A DNA stretch of 64,000 nt from Posidonia oceanica (taxonomy: Eukaryota; Streptophyta; Magnoliopsida; Alismatales; Posidoniaceae). The stretch is from positions 12,325,001-12,389,000 of the forward strand of contig JAZBRS010000059.1 in the NCBI GenBank assembly GCA_037176725.1. The letters are read 5' to 3'. Shown piece after piece: positions 10,640-21,479 of this stretch. The first letter of the stretch is position 1; every line of letters starts with the position of its first letter. Under the pieces are notes generated by a model. That model did not search any database. It was not told the DNA's origin and saw only the letters and a list, made by a program, of their open reading frames with translations. A program made the position numbers and the translations under genes.

Positions 10640-11590
10640 GAGCCTTTGAGCGGGGTCAGGCAAAAGGTGCTCGTCCATGACTCCAGTTTTCGAAAATAGG
10701 GAGAAGGGATGGTAAATTATTATAACATGCATGTTTTTGGTGGCTTAGGATTCAAAGCAGCTGCTGTCGAGAGGATGCTTCTGCATTTTCTAACTCAGGG
10801 GACTCGATCCTCGCACAACGCCATGCCGAGTTGTGGTTGGTGGCTCTCATTCTCACTCTTGGCTCAAGATGAGACCTTAACTTTGTAGAGTATAGCCATT
10901 GGCTGCATGTTGGTAGCAGGAGCGTTGGATGTAGCTTCTTAGCCTCCATCTCAAATCCTCAAGGACCGACTACCACTTTTGACGCTCACGGATTGATATT
11001 TCTTTTCCCCCTTGAGTGACTGGACTTGCATCTAGCCTGCCAGGGATGTAAAGTTGTCTGCCCAAGGAATTGGAGCGTGCTGCTGCGCTCGGAGGGTGGG
11101 GCCAGGTCCTCCTGATAATGTGTCCCGTGCAATTGCCAGTGTGGCTCTTGAAGTTGATAGCTGAGGGGGCTTCGATGCTCATCTGAGTCACTCCTCTCAT
11201 GAGTACCTTCTTTCTTCAACTTCTTTCTTCATTTTTCTTTTGTGCCCAGCATACATATCTTGTAATCATATTCTTTTGCTCACATGATCTCTATTCTTTT
11301 GGATATGCATGTCTTCGCCCTCTTGGGGTAGCAGTCTCGAGTGAGGCGTTAAGAGTTCGGCTGATTGGCGTACATCTTCAGCCTCTGGCTAAGCTCTGCT
11401 CTGCTTTGGTCCTCTCCATGTTCGGTGGACTCTCTTGATAAGGTGGATCTCGCTTTGGGAGCTTTGAGCTCCGCGAGAGGTTTTGTTCTGCTCATAGTCT
11501 CACTTTGTTGCCACATGCAAAGAGATGGCACTGCTTGGGTGAGACCTGCCTAAGATTGTCATTGCTTGACATCCTCAAGGCGCTGCTTGC
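10640..11590 (-). other. Conserved unique block of the M/P1 3' region
   Basis: This stretch has no tandem repeats and aligns with 27510-28500 (M0) and, reversed, with 38040-39050 (P1). It contains the small ORF above and, on the plus strand at 11280-11300, a CACATGATCTCTATTC block shared by the copies. No known domain appears in six frames. Confidence 0.65.
10986..11219 (-). CDS. Conserved small ORF in the 3' region of element M (uncertain)
   Basis: A 77-codon open frame on the minus strand is preserved in sequence and position in M0 (27885-28127) and P1 (38443-38652). The shared peptide contains SDSDE, LSYQLQ, PHWQLH, QEDLAPPSER and WQARC. I do not recognise the family; there is no signal peptide or membrane segment, and the composition is polar with several His, Gln and Trp. 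A second overlapping frame is also open in all copies. Between P1 and M0 my hand count of differences favours third positions of this frame (14 of 28), a weak sign of past coding constraint. It may also be simply conserved RNA. Confidence 0.35.
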   Translation of the reverse strand: MKKEGTHERSDSDEHRSPLSYQLQEPHWQLHGTHYQEDLAPPSERSSTLQFLGQTTLHPWQARCKSSHSRGKRNINP

Positions 11591-11899
11591 TTGTCTAAAG
11601 TCGGGTTTCTAATTATGCAAATGTTTGTGGGTTTTGTATATTTTAGAAAAGGAAGGGACATGCATATTTTGGGTTTTCGCATTGGTTTTGTATTTTTTAT
11701 GATTTTCGGGTTTAGGAAAATAAAAAAAGGGAAAACCAGTAGAAAGGTGAAAGCATTTTTGTTGTTTTGATTTTTAGATTCATTTTCTTGATGTTTTGCT
11801 TTTGTGGGTTGCAAGAAATGATATGTACATGCAGTAAATGACAATGCATGCTGACAGATATGTGCAAGATGATGGATATGCATGCAAGGTGATTGATAT

Positions 11900-12175
11900 G
11901 TGCCAGGATGATAGGTTGACATACCTACCGCCGGATAGTTAGGGCTATCAGCCCGAATAGACATTTTGACGGGTGTAAACCGGGCAGTTGGGGCTACCAG
12001 CCTGATGCAGATGGGATGTACATGCAAGAAGGGATATGTACATGTGAGGCGACATGTATGCAGGATGATAGGTTGATGAACCTACCGCCGGGCAGTTAGG
12101 GCTGTCAGCCCGGGGAAGACGTTTTGACGGATGCCAACCGAGTAGTTAGGGTTGCCAGGTTGATGTGGCAAAGGG
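11900..12175 (-). repeat. Hairpin modules near the gag end of element M
   Basis: Two groups (about 11911-12010 and 12069-12170) carry the same CCTACCGCCGGATAGTTAGGG-type module as the 48-bp array but separated by AT-rich spacers. M0 has equivalents at 28803-28905 and 28960-29065. Confidence 0.75.
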
Positions 12176-12299
12176 AAATGCATGCTTTTTAAGTTTTTCA
12201 AGTGTTTTGTATTTTTTTTTATAGGTTTTCTGACAAATGAGAAAACGCAAAAACAAAATGACAAAAAACGAAAAGACAACACAAGAAATAAAAGAGAGA

Positions 12300-12354
12300 G
12301 TAAGAGAGACGTAGCTATCAGCAACCTTGGGAGAGAGGTGCTGGGTTCGCTCCT
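12300..12354 (-). pseudogene. Extreme 3' end of gag, element M
   Basis: Minus-strand sequence AGCACCTCTCTCCCAAGG and the following GTTGCTGATAG match the gag end of P1 (37300-37326) and M0 (29205-29245). It stops exactly at the terminus of the LTR at 12355, so the rest of this gag was deleted or replaced. Confidence 0.75.
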
Positions 12355-12601
12355 TGTAGTAATCCTGAATTCTGATCGTCCATGCACATTACCAAAGCTT
12401 GTGTGCATCGATCAAAATAGGCTCACTATATGCGGCTGGATCCGAGGGAAGAACTCAACTCGGAAACGCTGGCAAAAGAAAAGAAATGATAAGACAATTC
12501 GGAGTCGCCACCGGGTCTATTGAATTGGAAGACAAGGAAAACCAGAGGTTAAGCATAAAAAGACATGTAAAATCGGATGCAAGGAGGAGCAAAGGGATGC
12601 A

Positions 12602-12655
12602 ATGCTAAGCTAAGCTATGCTATGCTACTATGCTATGCTACGTTATGCTATGACT
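12602..12655 (+). repeat. (GCTAT)n-like pentanucleotide tract
   Basis: Runs of TAAGCTAAGCTATGCTATG continue for ~50 bp. The same tract, reversed, is at 33483-33530 in LTR A. Confidence 0.8.
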
Positions 12656-12699
12656 CAAGCCTAGGATAAGGGAAAGGTCGATGCGAGCCAAGATAAAGG

Positions 12700-12960
12700 G
12701 CAAGGACTCCTGTTACACACGGGGAAGGTGTTAGGCACCCCGATACGTCCGAGAGTTGGTCTTTCTTAGGCAATCTCGCGCTAATGCAGGGAATTGCTAG
12801 CCTAATGCCTAAATGCCATACATGTTATACATGCTTACCTACTATGCATTGGAAATAAACGTGCTATCTAGGTGCTCAGCCATGCTGCTAGTGTTCCGAA
12901 CTAGGCGGATCCTAGTTCGTGAGAAATCCTAAGCAGTAAGCATCACGACCCTATATGCAG
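12700..12960 (-). other. Conserved R/U5-like LTR block
   Basis: On the minus strand, GTGCCTAACACCTTCCCC followed by GTGTAACAGGAGTCC, and upstream GATGCTTACTGC with a GAACTAGGATCCGCC-type segment, are shared by all three LTR families (33200-33450, 45140-45415, 20490-20800). Such conservation across otherwise unrelated U3 regions suggests a function near the RNA start or 3' processing site. Confidence 0.75.
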
Positions 12961-13039
12961 ATGCAAGCGAGAAAGCAAAACTGTGAGAAAACCAAGCAGT
13001 GCGAGCGGCATACAAGCGATAAAGCAAAGCAGGTGTGGA

Positions 13040-13290
13040 AATCGGTGCGAAAACAAAGCAGGCACGCAAAACGGTGCGAAAACAAAGTAGCCACGCAAAA
13101 TGGTGCAAGAAACAAAGCAGGCACGCGAAACGGTGTGAAAAACAGAGCAGGCACGTGAAACGGTGCGAAAACAAAGCAAGCATGCAAAACAGTGCAAGAA
13201 ACAAAGCATGCACGCAAAACGGTGCAAGAAACAAGATCGACACGCAAAATGGTGCAAGAAACAGAGCGGGCACGCAAAATGGTGCCAAAG
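13040..13290 (+). repeat. ~30-bp minisatellite upstream of the R/U5 block
   Basis: About eight units of GGTGCGAAAACAAAGCAGGC followed by ACGCAAAAC stand in tandem. P2 carries the reverse form (GCACCGTTTCRCATGCCGC) at 44915-45060 and LTR A a degenerate version at 32960-33120. Confidence 0.85.
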
Positions 13291-14029
13291 CAAGCGAAAT
13301 AAACCATCGATAAAGCCATGCAAATGCAGATGCAAAGGAGAAGAGCAAGAGAAGCAAGGAGAGGCAAACGGTGTAAGTGTAAGGACAAATGCCGCTTAAA
13401 GACCACGTAATGTAGGTGTGAGGACTTACAAAGGAGAAAGGAAGCAAGTGGAGGGATCACCACTATTCTGTGACTATTTCCCACCAAAGTGTCCCACGAT
13501 GTGTCTCGCACGCTACCAAAAGCTCGCGGTGCGATCGGATCGTAGAAAAGGGGGAAGAAAGTGGCAATCAGTAGTGAATCCAGGGAAAACTCAACCCAAA
13601 AACACTAGAGTATGCGAAAAGGGAAGACAGAGTTGATAGATAAGAAGATGGGGTCCTAATTTACATGCTCGAGAAAGCGCAAGGCGAAAACAATGCATGC
13701 AATGCAAATGGTGTACAAAAATGTTGTGCAGGAGTTCAGGAGGACTTACCTTGGAGATCTGAAGCCTGATCTGAGAAGTGCTTGGTCTGCATTGAAGTGC
13801 GCTCCACTGGGGTTGTCCAGGTAGCTTGGTTGTGAAGATCCGACGGCCCGGTCAGAAGATATGCAGGCTTCAAGGCAGAAGGACCAAGAGCAAGGGAGAA
13901 GAAGGGATCTAAGTGTAAAAGAGGTCCTAGGGGTGTGCAGAACAGGTCCTCCCACATACATAGGAGCTAGGAGTACTTAAGTGTGTGTAGAGATGCTAAA
14001 TGCAATGATGTATGGGTGCAATGCATGCA

Positions 14030-14720
14030 AAAATGCAAAAAAAGACCTATATGCAGTGTTTTAGAAAAGTTAAGGACCTATATACAAGTTTTTGAAAAGT
14101 TAGGGACCTATATGCAAAGATTTTGAAAACTTAGAGGTCTAAATGCAAAGTTTTTGAAAAGTTGAGGGTCTGGATGCAATTAAAATAAAATGCATGGTCT
14201 GAAATGCAATTTAATAAGGTAAAACATGCATTTAAATGATTTTTATAAACATGCAGTGGACTGAAATGCAATTTGAAAACATGCAAGGGCTAAAATGTAA
14301 TTTTATAAGGTAAAATATGCTCTTAAATGATTTCTGTAAACATGCTAAGGACTAGAATGCAATTTTGAATCATGCAGGGGCTAAAATGCAATTTTATAAG
14401 GTAAAACATGCTCTTAAATGATTTCTGTAAACCTACAGAGGACTAATGTGTAATTTTGAAACATGCAGGGCTTAATGCAATTTTATAAGGAAAACATGCA
14501 AATAAAATGATCTTTGTAAACATGCAGAGGACTAATGTGCAATTTTGAAACATGCAGGGGCTAAAATGCAATTTTATAAGGAAAACATGCAAATAAAATG
14601 ATCTCTGTAAACATGTAGAGGACTAATGTGCAATTTTGAAACATGTAAGGGCTGAAATGCAATTTTATAAGGAAAAAATGCAATTAAATGATCTGTGCAT
14701 GCAAATGAAGGACCAAAGTG
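14030..14720 (+). repeat. ~86-bp AT-rich tandem repeat in LTR B-type U3
   Basis: About eight units alternate ATGCAATTTTATAAGG, AAACATGC, TTAAATGAT and CATGCAGRGGACTAA. Decayed units continue to about 15300. The same unit is at 43590-43830 (P2 LTR) and, more diverged, at 21480-23270 (LTR C1). Confidence 0.85.
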
Positions 14721-16544
14721 CAAAAATGAGAAAAGATAGGATAAAAATGCAATGTAGTAAGGAAAAGATAGAAATTAAATGAGTTAATGAACTGGACAGA
14801 GGACTAAGTAGCAAATAAAATAAACAGGAGGGCTAAAAAGCAATTTAATAAGGTAAAAATAGATGATTAAATAACTTTTAACAACCACAGGACTAAAATG
14901 CAAAAATAAAAAGCTACTGGACTAGAAAATAAAGAGCAAAAAACTTATTTGAACTAGAGCAAGACTGGAAATTAAAAGATAGAAAGATATTTTGAACTGG
15001 AACAGGATTAATATGCAAGTAAAATAAGTAAATGGGCTAGAACTAAAGAAAAAACTAAAAACTATAACAGCAGAGGACTAACATGTGATGAAAAATAACT
15101 AGCAGGACTTAAATTAAAAGAAAACTAAAGAATTTAAATAGCAGCTGAATTTACATGCAAATTAGCAAGACTATAGGTTTTTTATGCAATTTCATATAGT
15201 TTTAATTCAGATTTAAATGATTCTTAAACGATGGCAGGACTGGAAAGCAAATAAGTAGAAAAGCAAGGCAAAAATGCAATTTAATGGAAAAATTCTAAGT
15301 TAAGCAAAAATAAATGCACAGGAATGCAAGAAAAGGAGGGCACTGTAGCAAAATGCTAACAGTGGCTGGAGACAGGGAAGACAGGCTGCTAGGGAGGCGC
15401 AGAGGCCGTGGGAAGCTACTCCGGAGACGCGCAGAGACTGAAGATGCGTCGGCGGGCCTTGACGGGGCCTAGTGTTAGCCGAAGATGGCAGCGGAGCATC
15501 ACAGAGCATCTGGAAGCAGACCGGAGGACTGACGCGCCGGCGGTGGAAACGGAGGATGGGGCTGCGTTGCCGGAGGCTCCCCGGTGCTCGGGGGATCGTC
15601 GGCGAGGCTTTCTGCGGCTGGAGCAGCAATTCAGGTGCAGACGTCGCCGAAGAAGAAGGGTCAGCGGCCGCGTTGACTCCAGACGACGGGAAGCCGAAGC
15701 CTAGTCAAAGGGGTGGAGAAGCAAGAGAATAGGAAGACTAAGCTAAGGGTGTGAAGTGGCACCTGATTTGACGTCCGGAGTGCTCCCCCGACGTAGGTGT
15801 CTTCTGCAGAAGTCGGCGAGGGTGGTCCGGCTACTGGAGGCGTCGCCGGCTGCTTGCGAGGGCTTGGAACTGCTCCACGCGGTCCTCCAAAGCTCACTGG
15901 ATGCTCGGACAGAAGCTCTACAGGCCGGCGGAAGGGATCAGCTTTTTGGGTGCAGCAGAGGTCGCCTGAGGTGGGGGAGGAGGTTTGTCGCTCCTCGGGC
16001 TGATTGGAAGCTGCTAGTGGACTTTTGGAGGTTAGGTGAAGGTTTCTAGAGGCTAAATTGGGTCGTGGGTCGCTTGAGGTGGAAGTTTGCAGGTGGCTTG
16101 ATTTCTGAGCAGAAAAACAGGCAACTGTTTGTGGTGTTGGGTTCAGGCTGTGCGGAGAGTTGAAGGTGAAGCTCGGGTGGGTTGGAGAGCTGGTGTTCAG
16201 GCGAGTCGGGTGCTAGAATTTGGGAAGATTTCGGGATCAGTGGTGCTGGGAATTCTGGAAGAGGTGGAGTTGGGTTCTGTGAGTGGACAGATGGGTGCTT
16301 GAGGGTGATTCTGGGTTGGTCTTGGGCATGGAAGGATGGAGGTGGATGCTGGGATTCCGAGTGAGTTTGGGGAAGGAAAATGGAGGGGAGTTGGAGGTCT
16401 GAAGGGTCTGGATTTCAGAGAGAAGAGGAGGAGGAAATTGCTGGTTTCAAAGGAGGAAGAAGGAGGGGAATTGGGCTCTCACGCTCTCTCTAGATGCTCT
16501 CTCTGGTTCGGCCAAAGGTGTTGAAGGAGAGGCTGGAATGCTGG

Positions 16545-16596
16545 TTTTAACAGAGCTGGATGGAGCTGGGCGCGGGCTGTGGATTTTGAAATCCAC
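16545..16596 (-). promoter_or_regulatory. Candidate LTR promoter: 18-nt palindrome plus TTAAAA
   Basis: On the minus strand a near-perfect palindrome (16579-16596, GTGGATTTCAAAATCCAC) lies 28 nt upstream of TTAAAA (16545-16550). The second P2 LTR has the same layout (62747-62797) with compensating palindrome changes. A GAGAGA stretch follows in both. This is inferred from spacing and conservation only. Confidence 0.4.
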
Positions 16597-18338
16597 CGGC
16601 GCCGAACACTGCAGTTGATGGAGGTCAGCTGGCGAGACGACAAGTAGTAAATGCCCACCTGAAAAGGTGCTGAGAGAAGAGAGAGGAGAGGTGAGCTGTA
16701 GGTGGATTGGACGGAGGGGGAATTTCGGATTCAAATGGAGGAGGGAGTCTTGTTGCAGGTCGCGGGAAGAAACAGAAGAAGAAGAAGAAGGAAGAAGAAG
16801 GGAAGAAGGGTGGAGGAAGAAGGCAGGCCGTGGGTCAGGCCTCATGTGCGGAAAAAAAAGAAAAAAAAAGGAAAAAAGAAAAGAAGGCAGGAGGGGAAGG
16901 GCTGGAGGAACGGGCCGGACTAGGCCAAAGGAAAGGAAAGAAAAAGAAAGAAAACGAAAAAGAAAGAAAGAAGAGAAAGGATTGGAAGGAAAAGAAGAAA
17001 AAATTAAAATAAATAAAATAAATAGATTTGAGAACATTTTAAAGTAGTTGTTTTTAAGTTGAGGTTTTTAATTAAGTTTTTTAAAAGATTGTTTTAAAAT
17101 TAATTAGGGTTAGAAGGAGTTTTTGTTTTTGATTTTAGTTTTTAGGATTTTTCTTAAGTTTTCTTTAAATTGTTTTTTTGATTTTGTTTTAAATGTTTGT
17201 TAAGTTTTTTAATTGCTTTTAAGTTAAGTTTTTTCTTGTTAAGTTTTTCTCTTCTTTTCTTTTTAATTAGGTCTTTTAGATTGTTTTGGGTTTTAATTGT
17301 TTCCTTAGGTTTGTTAAGTGTTTTTTAATTACTTATCCTAGTGTTTTTTAATTGCTTCTTTTTTCTTTTTTCCTTTTTCCTAGGTTTTGCTTTATGTTAT
17401 CTTTAAAAGGGGCTTTGCTTTTTTTGTTTGTTTTGATTATATTTTTCTTTTGTTGCTTTTGATAGCATTTTCTTTTGGTTTGTTTTGTATTTTTTAGATT
17501 GCACTCTTAGTTTCCTTTTTTAGTTGGATTTAGTTGGGTTTTCCTTTTAATTGTTTATCCAAGCTTTTAATTATTTCTTCTTAAAGTGTTGGTTTATTTC
17601 TCTTTGTTTTCCTTTTTTAATTAGAGTTTTAAAGGTTTTTAAAGGTTTAGTGGAAGAAAGGAAAAGAAAAAGGAGAGAAAGGAGAGAAGAAAGAAATGGA
17701 AAAAAGAAAGAAGAAAGAGAGGTGAGGAAGGAAAATAAATATTAGAAAATTAAGAGATAGGATAAAAATAAAGTAAAAATACAAATAAAATACAGAAAAG
17801 AGAGATGCACAAGGAGGGCCCACTGCCAAGCAAGAAAAAGAGAGAGAAGGGGAGGAAAAGAAGGAGAATAAGAGGGAGGAGAGAGAGGAGAGAGAAAAGA
17901 ATAATTTAGGAGAGAGAAAAGGATAATTTGGAGAGATGAAGGGGTTAGAGGCTTGGAAATGAAGTGGGATTTGGGGAGTGTGTGGCCTAGGGTCTCTAGT
18001 GTTGGACCTAGGGTTTGGAGTTGAATTTTGGAAGGTTTTGGAAGGGTTTTGGGGTGTAGAAAAAGGGTAGTTTTACCTAGGTTTTCTAGGGTTTTTGGGA
18101 GTGATTTTGGTTTGATATTCTAAAGATTTTTTGGTAGGTTTTCTAGGTTAGGAAGGATGGGTTTTGCTATGGTTTTTGGATGGTTTTTGGGCTTGGGAAA
18201 TGGGTGTGATTCTAGGTTAGGTTTGGGCTTGATTTGAAGAGAAGGATGAAGAGAAAGGTGTAGTTTTGGACCTAGATTTGGGTTCAGAAGCCACCAGAAG
18301 ATTCCATTGATTCAGCCTGTCAAAATGCGGTGTCAACA

Positions 18339-18566
18339 GAGGGGTTGGGAAGTCTCCTGCACCAGAAGAGGTGAGGAGACAGCGGACGTCAAAGCAAGGG
18401 AAGGAGAGACCGATGTCGGTATCTCCCCCAACACCAAAGAGGAAGAAGGCTCGCCGGTATACTGGGCCATAGCAGACCGCGAGCGAGGGCAAAAAGGGGG
18501 TCTGCAACTGAGAGCAGAGACACAAGACCTAAGGAGAGCTTTTGTCGGAGGCGACAGATAACTCAA
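18339..18566 (-). pseudogene. gag start of element M
   Basis: The minus strand encodes MAQYTGEPSSSLVLGE and about 40 further residues, ending at the solo LTR at 18338. The preceding S-R-S-A-M context matches the gag start of P2 (47087), and the residues that follow match P1 (34892). Gag is the structural protein of the particle; only its unconserved N-terminus survives here. The remainder of this gag is missing apart from its last bases at 12300-12354. Confidence 0.8.
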
Positions 18567-20224
18567 AGCAGAGGGGAGGGACGCTCAAGATCTTGGCTGA
18601 AGGAACCCGCACCTACCTGCAAAACAGCAAACGTGTCAGAGTATGTATGCAAAATGGGTTACTAGGGGTGGCATGAATGGCACGGGTGCAAAAATGAATG
18701 CCCTAATATGCGCTCTCTCACCATGCCTGTCCTGACCAGGCAGCCTACTAGGAGTCACTCATGGGTATGGGTTTTATTGACTCTAGGTCAGAAAAAGAAG
18801 GTCCCTGTCTAGACCCTGGCCCAGAGCTCAGGTATAACGGGTGGTGCGTTAGTGGCCTTAACCCTGTCGAGGCATGGGCTGTACCCTCTAGTAGCACCGA
18901 CATGACCCCTGATAAGGGGGGACAGACCGACCTGCTCGCCCTATGCCAAAGCAACTGAACGAGAGACCGGAACTGTCCTTCTCAGACAAAGTGAGTGGAC
19001 TCAGGGATGAGAAGATGCATGCTTTCTAAAATGATCAGACATGCGATATGCATTAGAGTGTTTTACTTGCATTTTATTTAACTGGGGGGATAATTGCAAG
19101 TTTAGCTCTAGTTTTGCTTGAATGTTAAATGTTGGCTTTATTGTTGCTTTCAAATTAAGCCAAAGGGGAGCAAACATGTTTCTAATGTCCTAAACATGGC
19201 ATATGCATGAAGGGGAAAGAAATAGGAAGTCATGGCACACAGACAATCACACAACAAGGCAAAACCAACACAGCAAGCGAAAGTTAAAAGCCCGAAGTAA
19301 AATGCGAATGCTTAATTGGTGGCATGAATGCATTCATGCAAATGGTATGCTTTCTAGCATGCTCACTCTCAACAATCTAGTGTGTCCTAGTAGGTTGTCT
19401 ACTTCAGACTCCCACAAATGTACGGGTCACCGACTCGGCCAGAAAGTAAGGCTCCCATTCTAGATCCTGACCAAAGCTCAGGCAATGAACGGGTGGTGTG
19501 TTTGGAGCCTCGACCCGGCCAAAGCGCAGGTTGTACCCACGACTAACACCAACGCGACCCTTAACAAGGGGGGACAGAACGACCGACTCACTCCGCACCA
19601 AAGCAGTGGAACGAGGGACCGAAACTGTCCTTCTCAGACTGATAGGTGGACCCAGATGAGAAGATGCATGCCCTATATGATGATTTATGCAAAATGATTA
19701 AGTTTTTTATCTTAGATGTTTTATTAACCCAAGGGAGTGAAGGTGTGTTGGCATCTCTAGTTACTCCTAGATTCGTCTTTTACTTGCTATTTTTATTTGC
19801 TAGGGGGAGGGAACAACCAGTCTCTAGTTGTCCTTAGGCCTAATGCAAAAGGAGAAGGAAAACACCCAAACATGGCAAGCGAACAACATACAATCACCGC
19901 AAAAGGCATGGGCGTGGCATGTGCATGTGTATGTAGACATGATAGTGAAAAAATAAACACTCCGCATGTCAAAAAGCAAGTATGCATGGCATGTGCATGT
20001 GTAGTGGCATAGCAACTGTGTAAAACAAAGCAATAACCACTCAAAAGGCATGTATAAAGCCAAGCAAGTATTTAGACATGTATAATGCATAAACAGAGCA
20101 AGTAAAGGCAGTGTAAGCAATAAGGCAGACAAATAGGCATAAAGCAAGCAGTAAAGCAAGGCAAGGCAAGCACAAGCAAAAAAGCCTAGCAAGCGAAAAG
20201 CCAAAATGAAAGCCGGAGTCTGAA
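18567..20224 (-). other. Untranslated leader of element M, with an internal ~650-bp duplication
   Basis: The leader runs from the PBS (20225-20242) to the gag ATG. A ~250-bp block with CCCCCCTT, GGGTC, GTCGGTG and CACCACCC motifs occurs twice (about 18725-19015 and 19370-19665), each followed by GAGAAGATGCATGC on the plus strand. P1 (34370-34690) and P2 (46495-46800) have one copy each. Minus-strand GCTGTTTTGCAG just upstream of GTAGGTGCGGG (about 18608) resembles a splice acceptor. Confidence 0.75.
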
Positions 20225-20242
20225 TCCCCAACAGAGTCGCTA
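20225..20242 (-). promoter_or_regulatory. Primer-binding site, element M
   Basis: The minus strand reads TAGCGACTCTGTTGGGGA just after the LTR C1 end. It resembles the P1 and P2 sites (TGGCGACTCC..). Ogre/Tat elements are known for a PBS of this type attributed to tRNA-Arg. Confidence 0.75.
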
Positions 20243-21479
20243 GCTTGTGAATGCCTGATCCCACGGATCCGGACCGGAGGAGGTCTAAACGATAGGAGGA
20301 ACTTCACGGATAGCAACGCGAAGAAGGAAAGCAAAGATAAGACAAAAACAGAGTCGCCACCTAGTCTATTATCGGGAAGACGAGGAAAACCAAGGAAAGC
20401 ATAGAAAAACAAACACATGAATGCAATGCTATGCAAATGTATGACTCATGCCAAGGACGAGGGCAAAATGGTCATTGCAGATCCAAAGAAAGGGTAAGGA
20501 CTCCTATTACATGCGGGGAAGGTGTTAGGCACCCTCGACATGCCTGAGGAATCGGTCTTTCTTGGCTACTCTCGCTCGCATTTACAGGAATTCAACAAGT
20601 GATTGCCTTCAACCACACGTCCAAGGGACGAGGGATGCTAATGCCATGCTATGCTTGCTAAAATGTGTGCCTAAATGCCTGGATGCCATGTATGTTGTGA
20701 TTACATGCCTAAATGTATGTTCTAAGTGCTCAGCAGCGTTGCTTGTGTTCCGAACCGGGCGAACCCTGGTTCGTGAGAACTCCAGGCAGTAAGCATCACT
20801 GCCCTAATGCAAATGCAAGTGATTAAACAAAATACCGATAAAACCACTCAATGCAAGTACGACATGCAAAGGGGGAGAGGAGACAAGGGCAAAAAGGCCA
20901 AGTAAAACCACGCAATGCAGGTGCGGCATGCAAAGGGGAAAGAAAACAAGGGCATGGAAGTCAAATAAAACCACATGATGCAAGCGATATGCAAAGGGGA
21001 AGAGGAGACAAGGGCAGAAAAGCCAAGTAAACCACGCAATGCAAGTGTGAAGCAAGCAAAGGGGAAGGAAAACAACGGCAGAAAATCCTAATCTACATGC
21101 ACGAGAAAACAAGGTGCGAAAACAATGCATGCAGTGCATGTGATAGGCAATGAGTGGTTCAGATGGACTTATCTTGGGGATCTGAGGCCTGATCTGAGTT
21201 AACTTTGGTTAGAATGAAAGATCATTCAACCAGGAAGACCTGGATAGTTAGATCGTGAAAATCCAACGGTCCGATCAAAAGTTATTCAGATTTCAAGTCA
21301 GATGGCTCAAGGGCCTGAAAAATGTGATCTAAGTGGGGGTCTAAGTGCAAATTACCCCTATGTGTGTGCAATGCAGGGTGTCCTACATGCAATGAGGCTA
21401 ATAGTGCTCTAATAAGTGTTGGAGTGCAGCATGCAACGATATGAAGGTGCCATACATACAAAATGCAAAGGTAGGGACC

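Larger units (their letters stand above)
7977..12354 (-). mobile_element. 3' internal region of gag-only element M (no pol)
   Basis: The region lies between the end of a gag (about 12300-12354) and a polypurine tract. It corresponds block by block to 25027-29240 and, in plus orientation, to P1 (37300-40310). It holds repeat arrays and conserved non-coding blocks but no protease, RT, RNase H or integrase on either strand. I conclude that this element type is non-autonomous. The piece 10300-10640 resembles 27170-27510 but shows no gene. Confidence 0.8.
12355..18338 (-). mobile_element. Solo LTR, family B-like with an A-like 3' end (M2)
   Basis: The LTR begins TGTTGACACCGC at 18338 and ends ...ATTACTACA at 12355 on the minus strand (5984 bp). 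No PBS follows its end and no polypurine tract precedes its start, so it is a solo LTR or a recombination product. Flanking pentamers differ (CTCCT at 12350-12354, GAGGG at 18339-18343), so there is no target duplication. The first ~4.9 kb aligns with the P2 LTR; the last ~600 bp is closer to LTR A. Regions: R/U5 12355-12960, minisatellite 13040-13290, transcribed-like block 13400-13990, 86-bp repeats 14030-14720, AT-rich 14720-15300, GC-rich 15360-16660, purine-rich 16700-17000, T-rich 17040-17640, purine-rich 17650-17930. Confidence 0.85.

Noticed and set aside
12929..13511. Overlapping Cys/Phe/Leu-rich ORFs on the minus strand
   Set aside because: They are translations of the ~30-bp minisatellite (13040-13290) in several frames.
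15400..15732. GC-rich ORFs in M2 as a captured gene
   Set aside because: The same GC-rich segment is present in the P2 LTR (42600-43130) and LTR C (23300-23960) as LTR sequence, with frames not conserved.
16667..17047. Lys/Glu/Arg-rich ORFs (also 6180-6558, 24292-24828, 56364-56763)
   Set aside because: They result from purine-rich tracts and have no conserved protein features.
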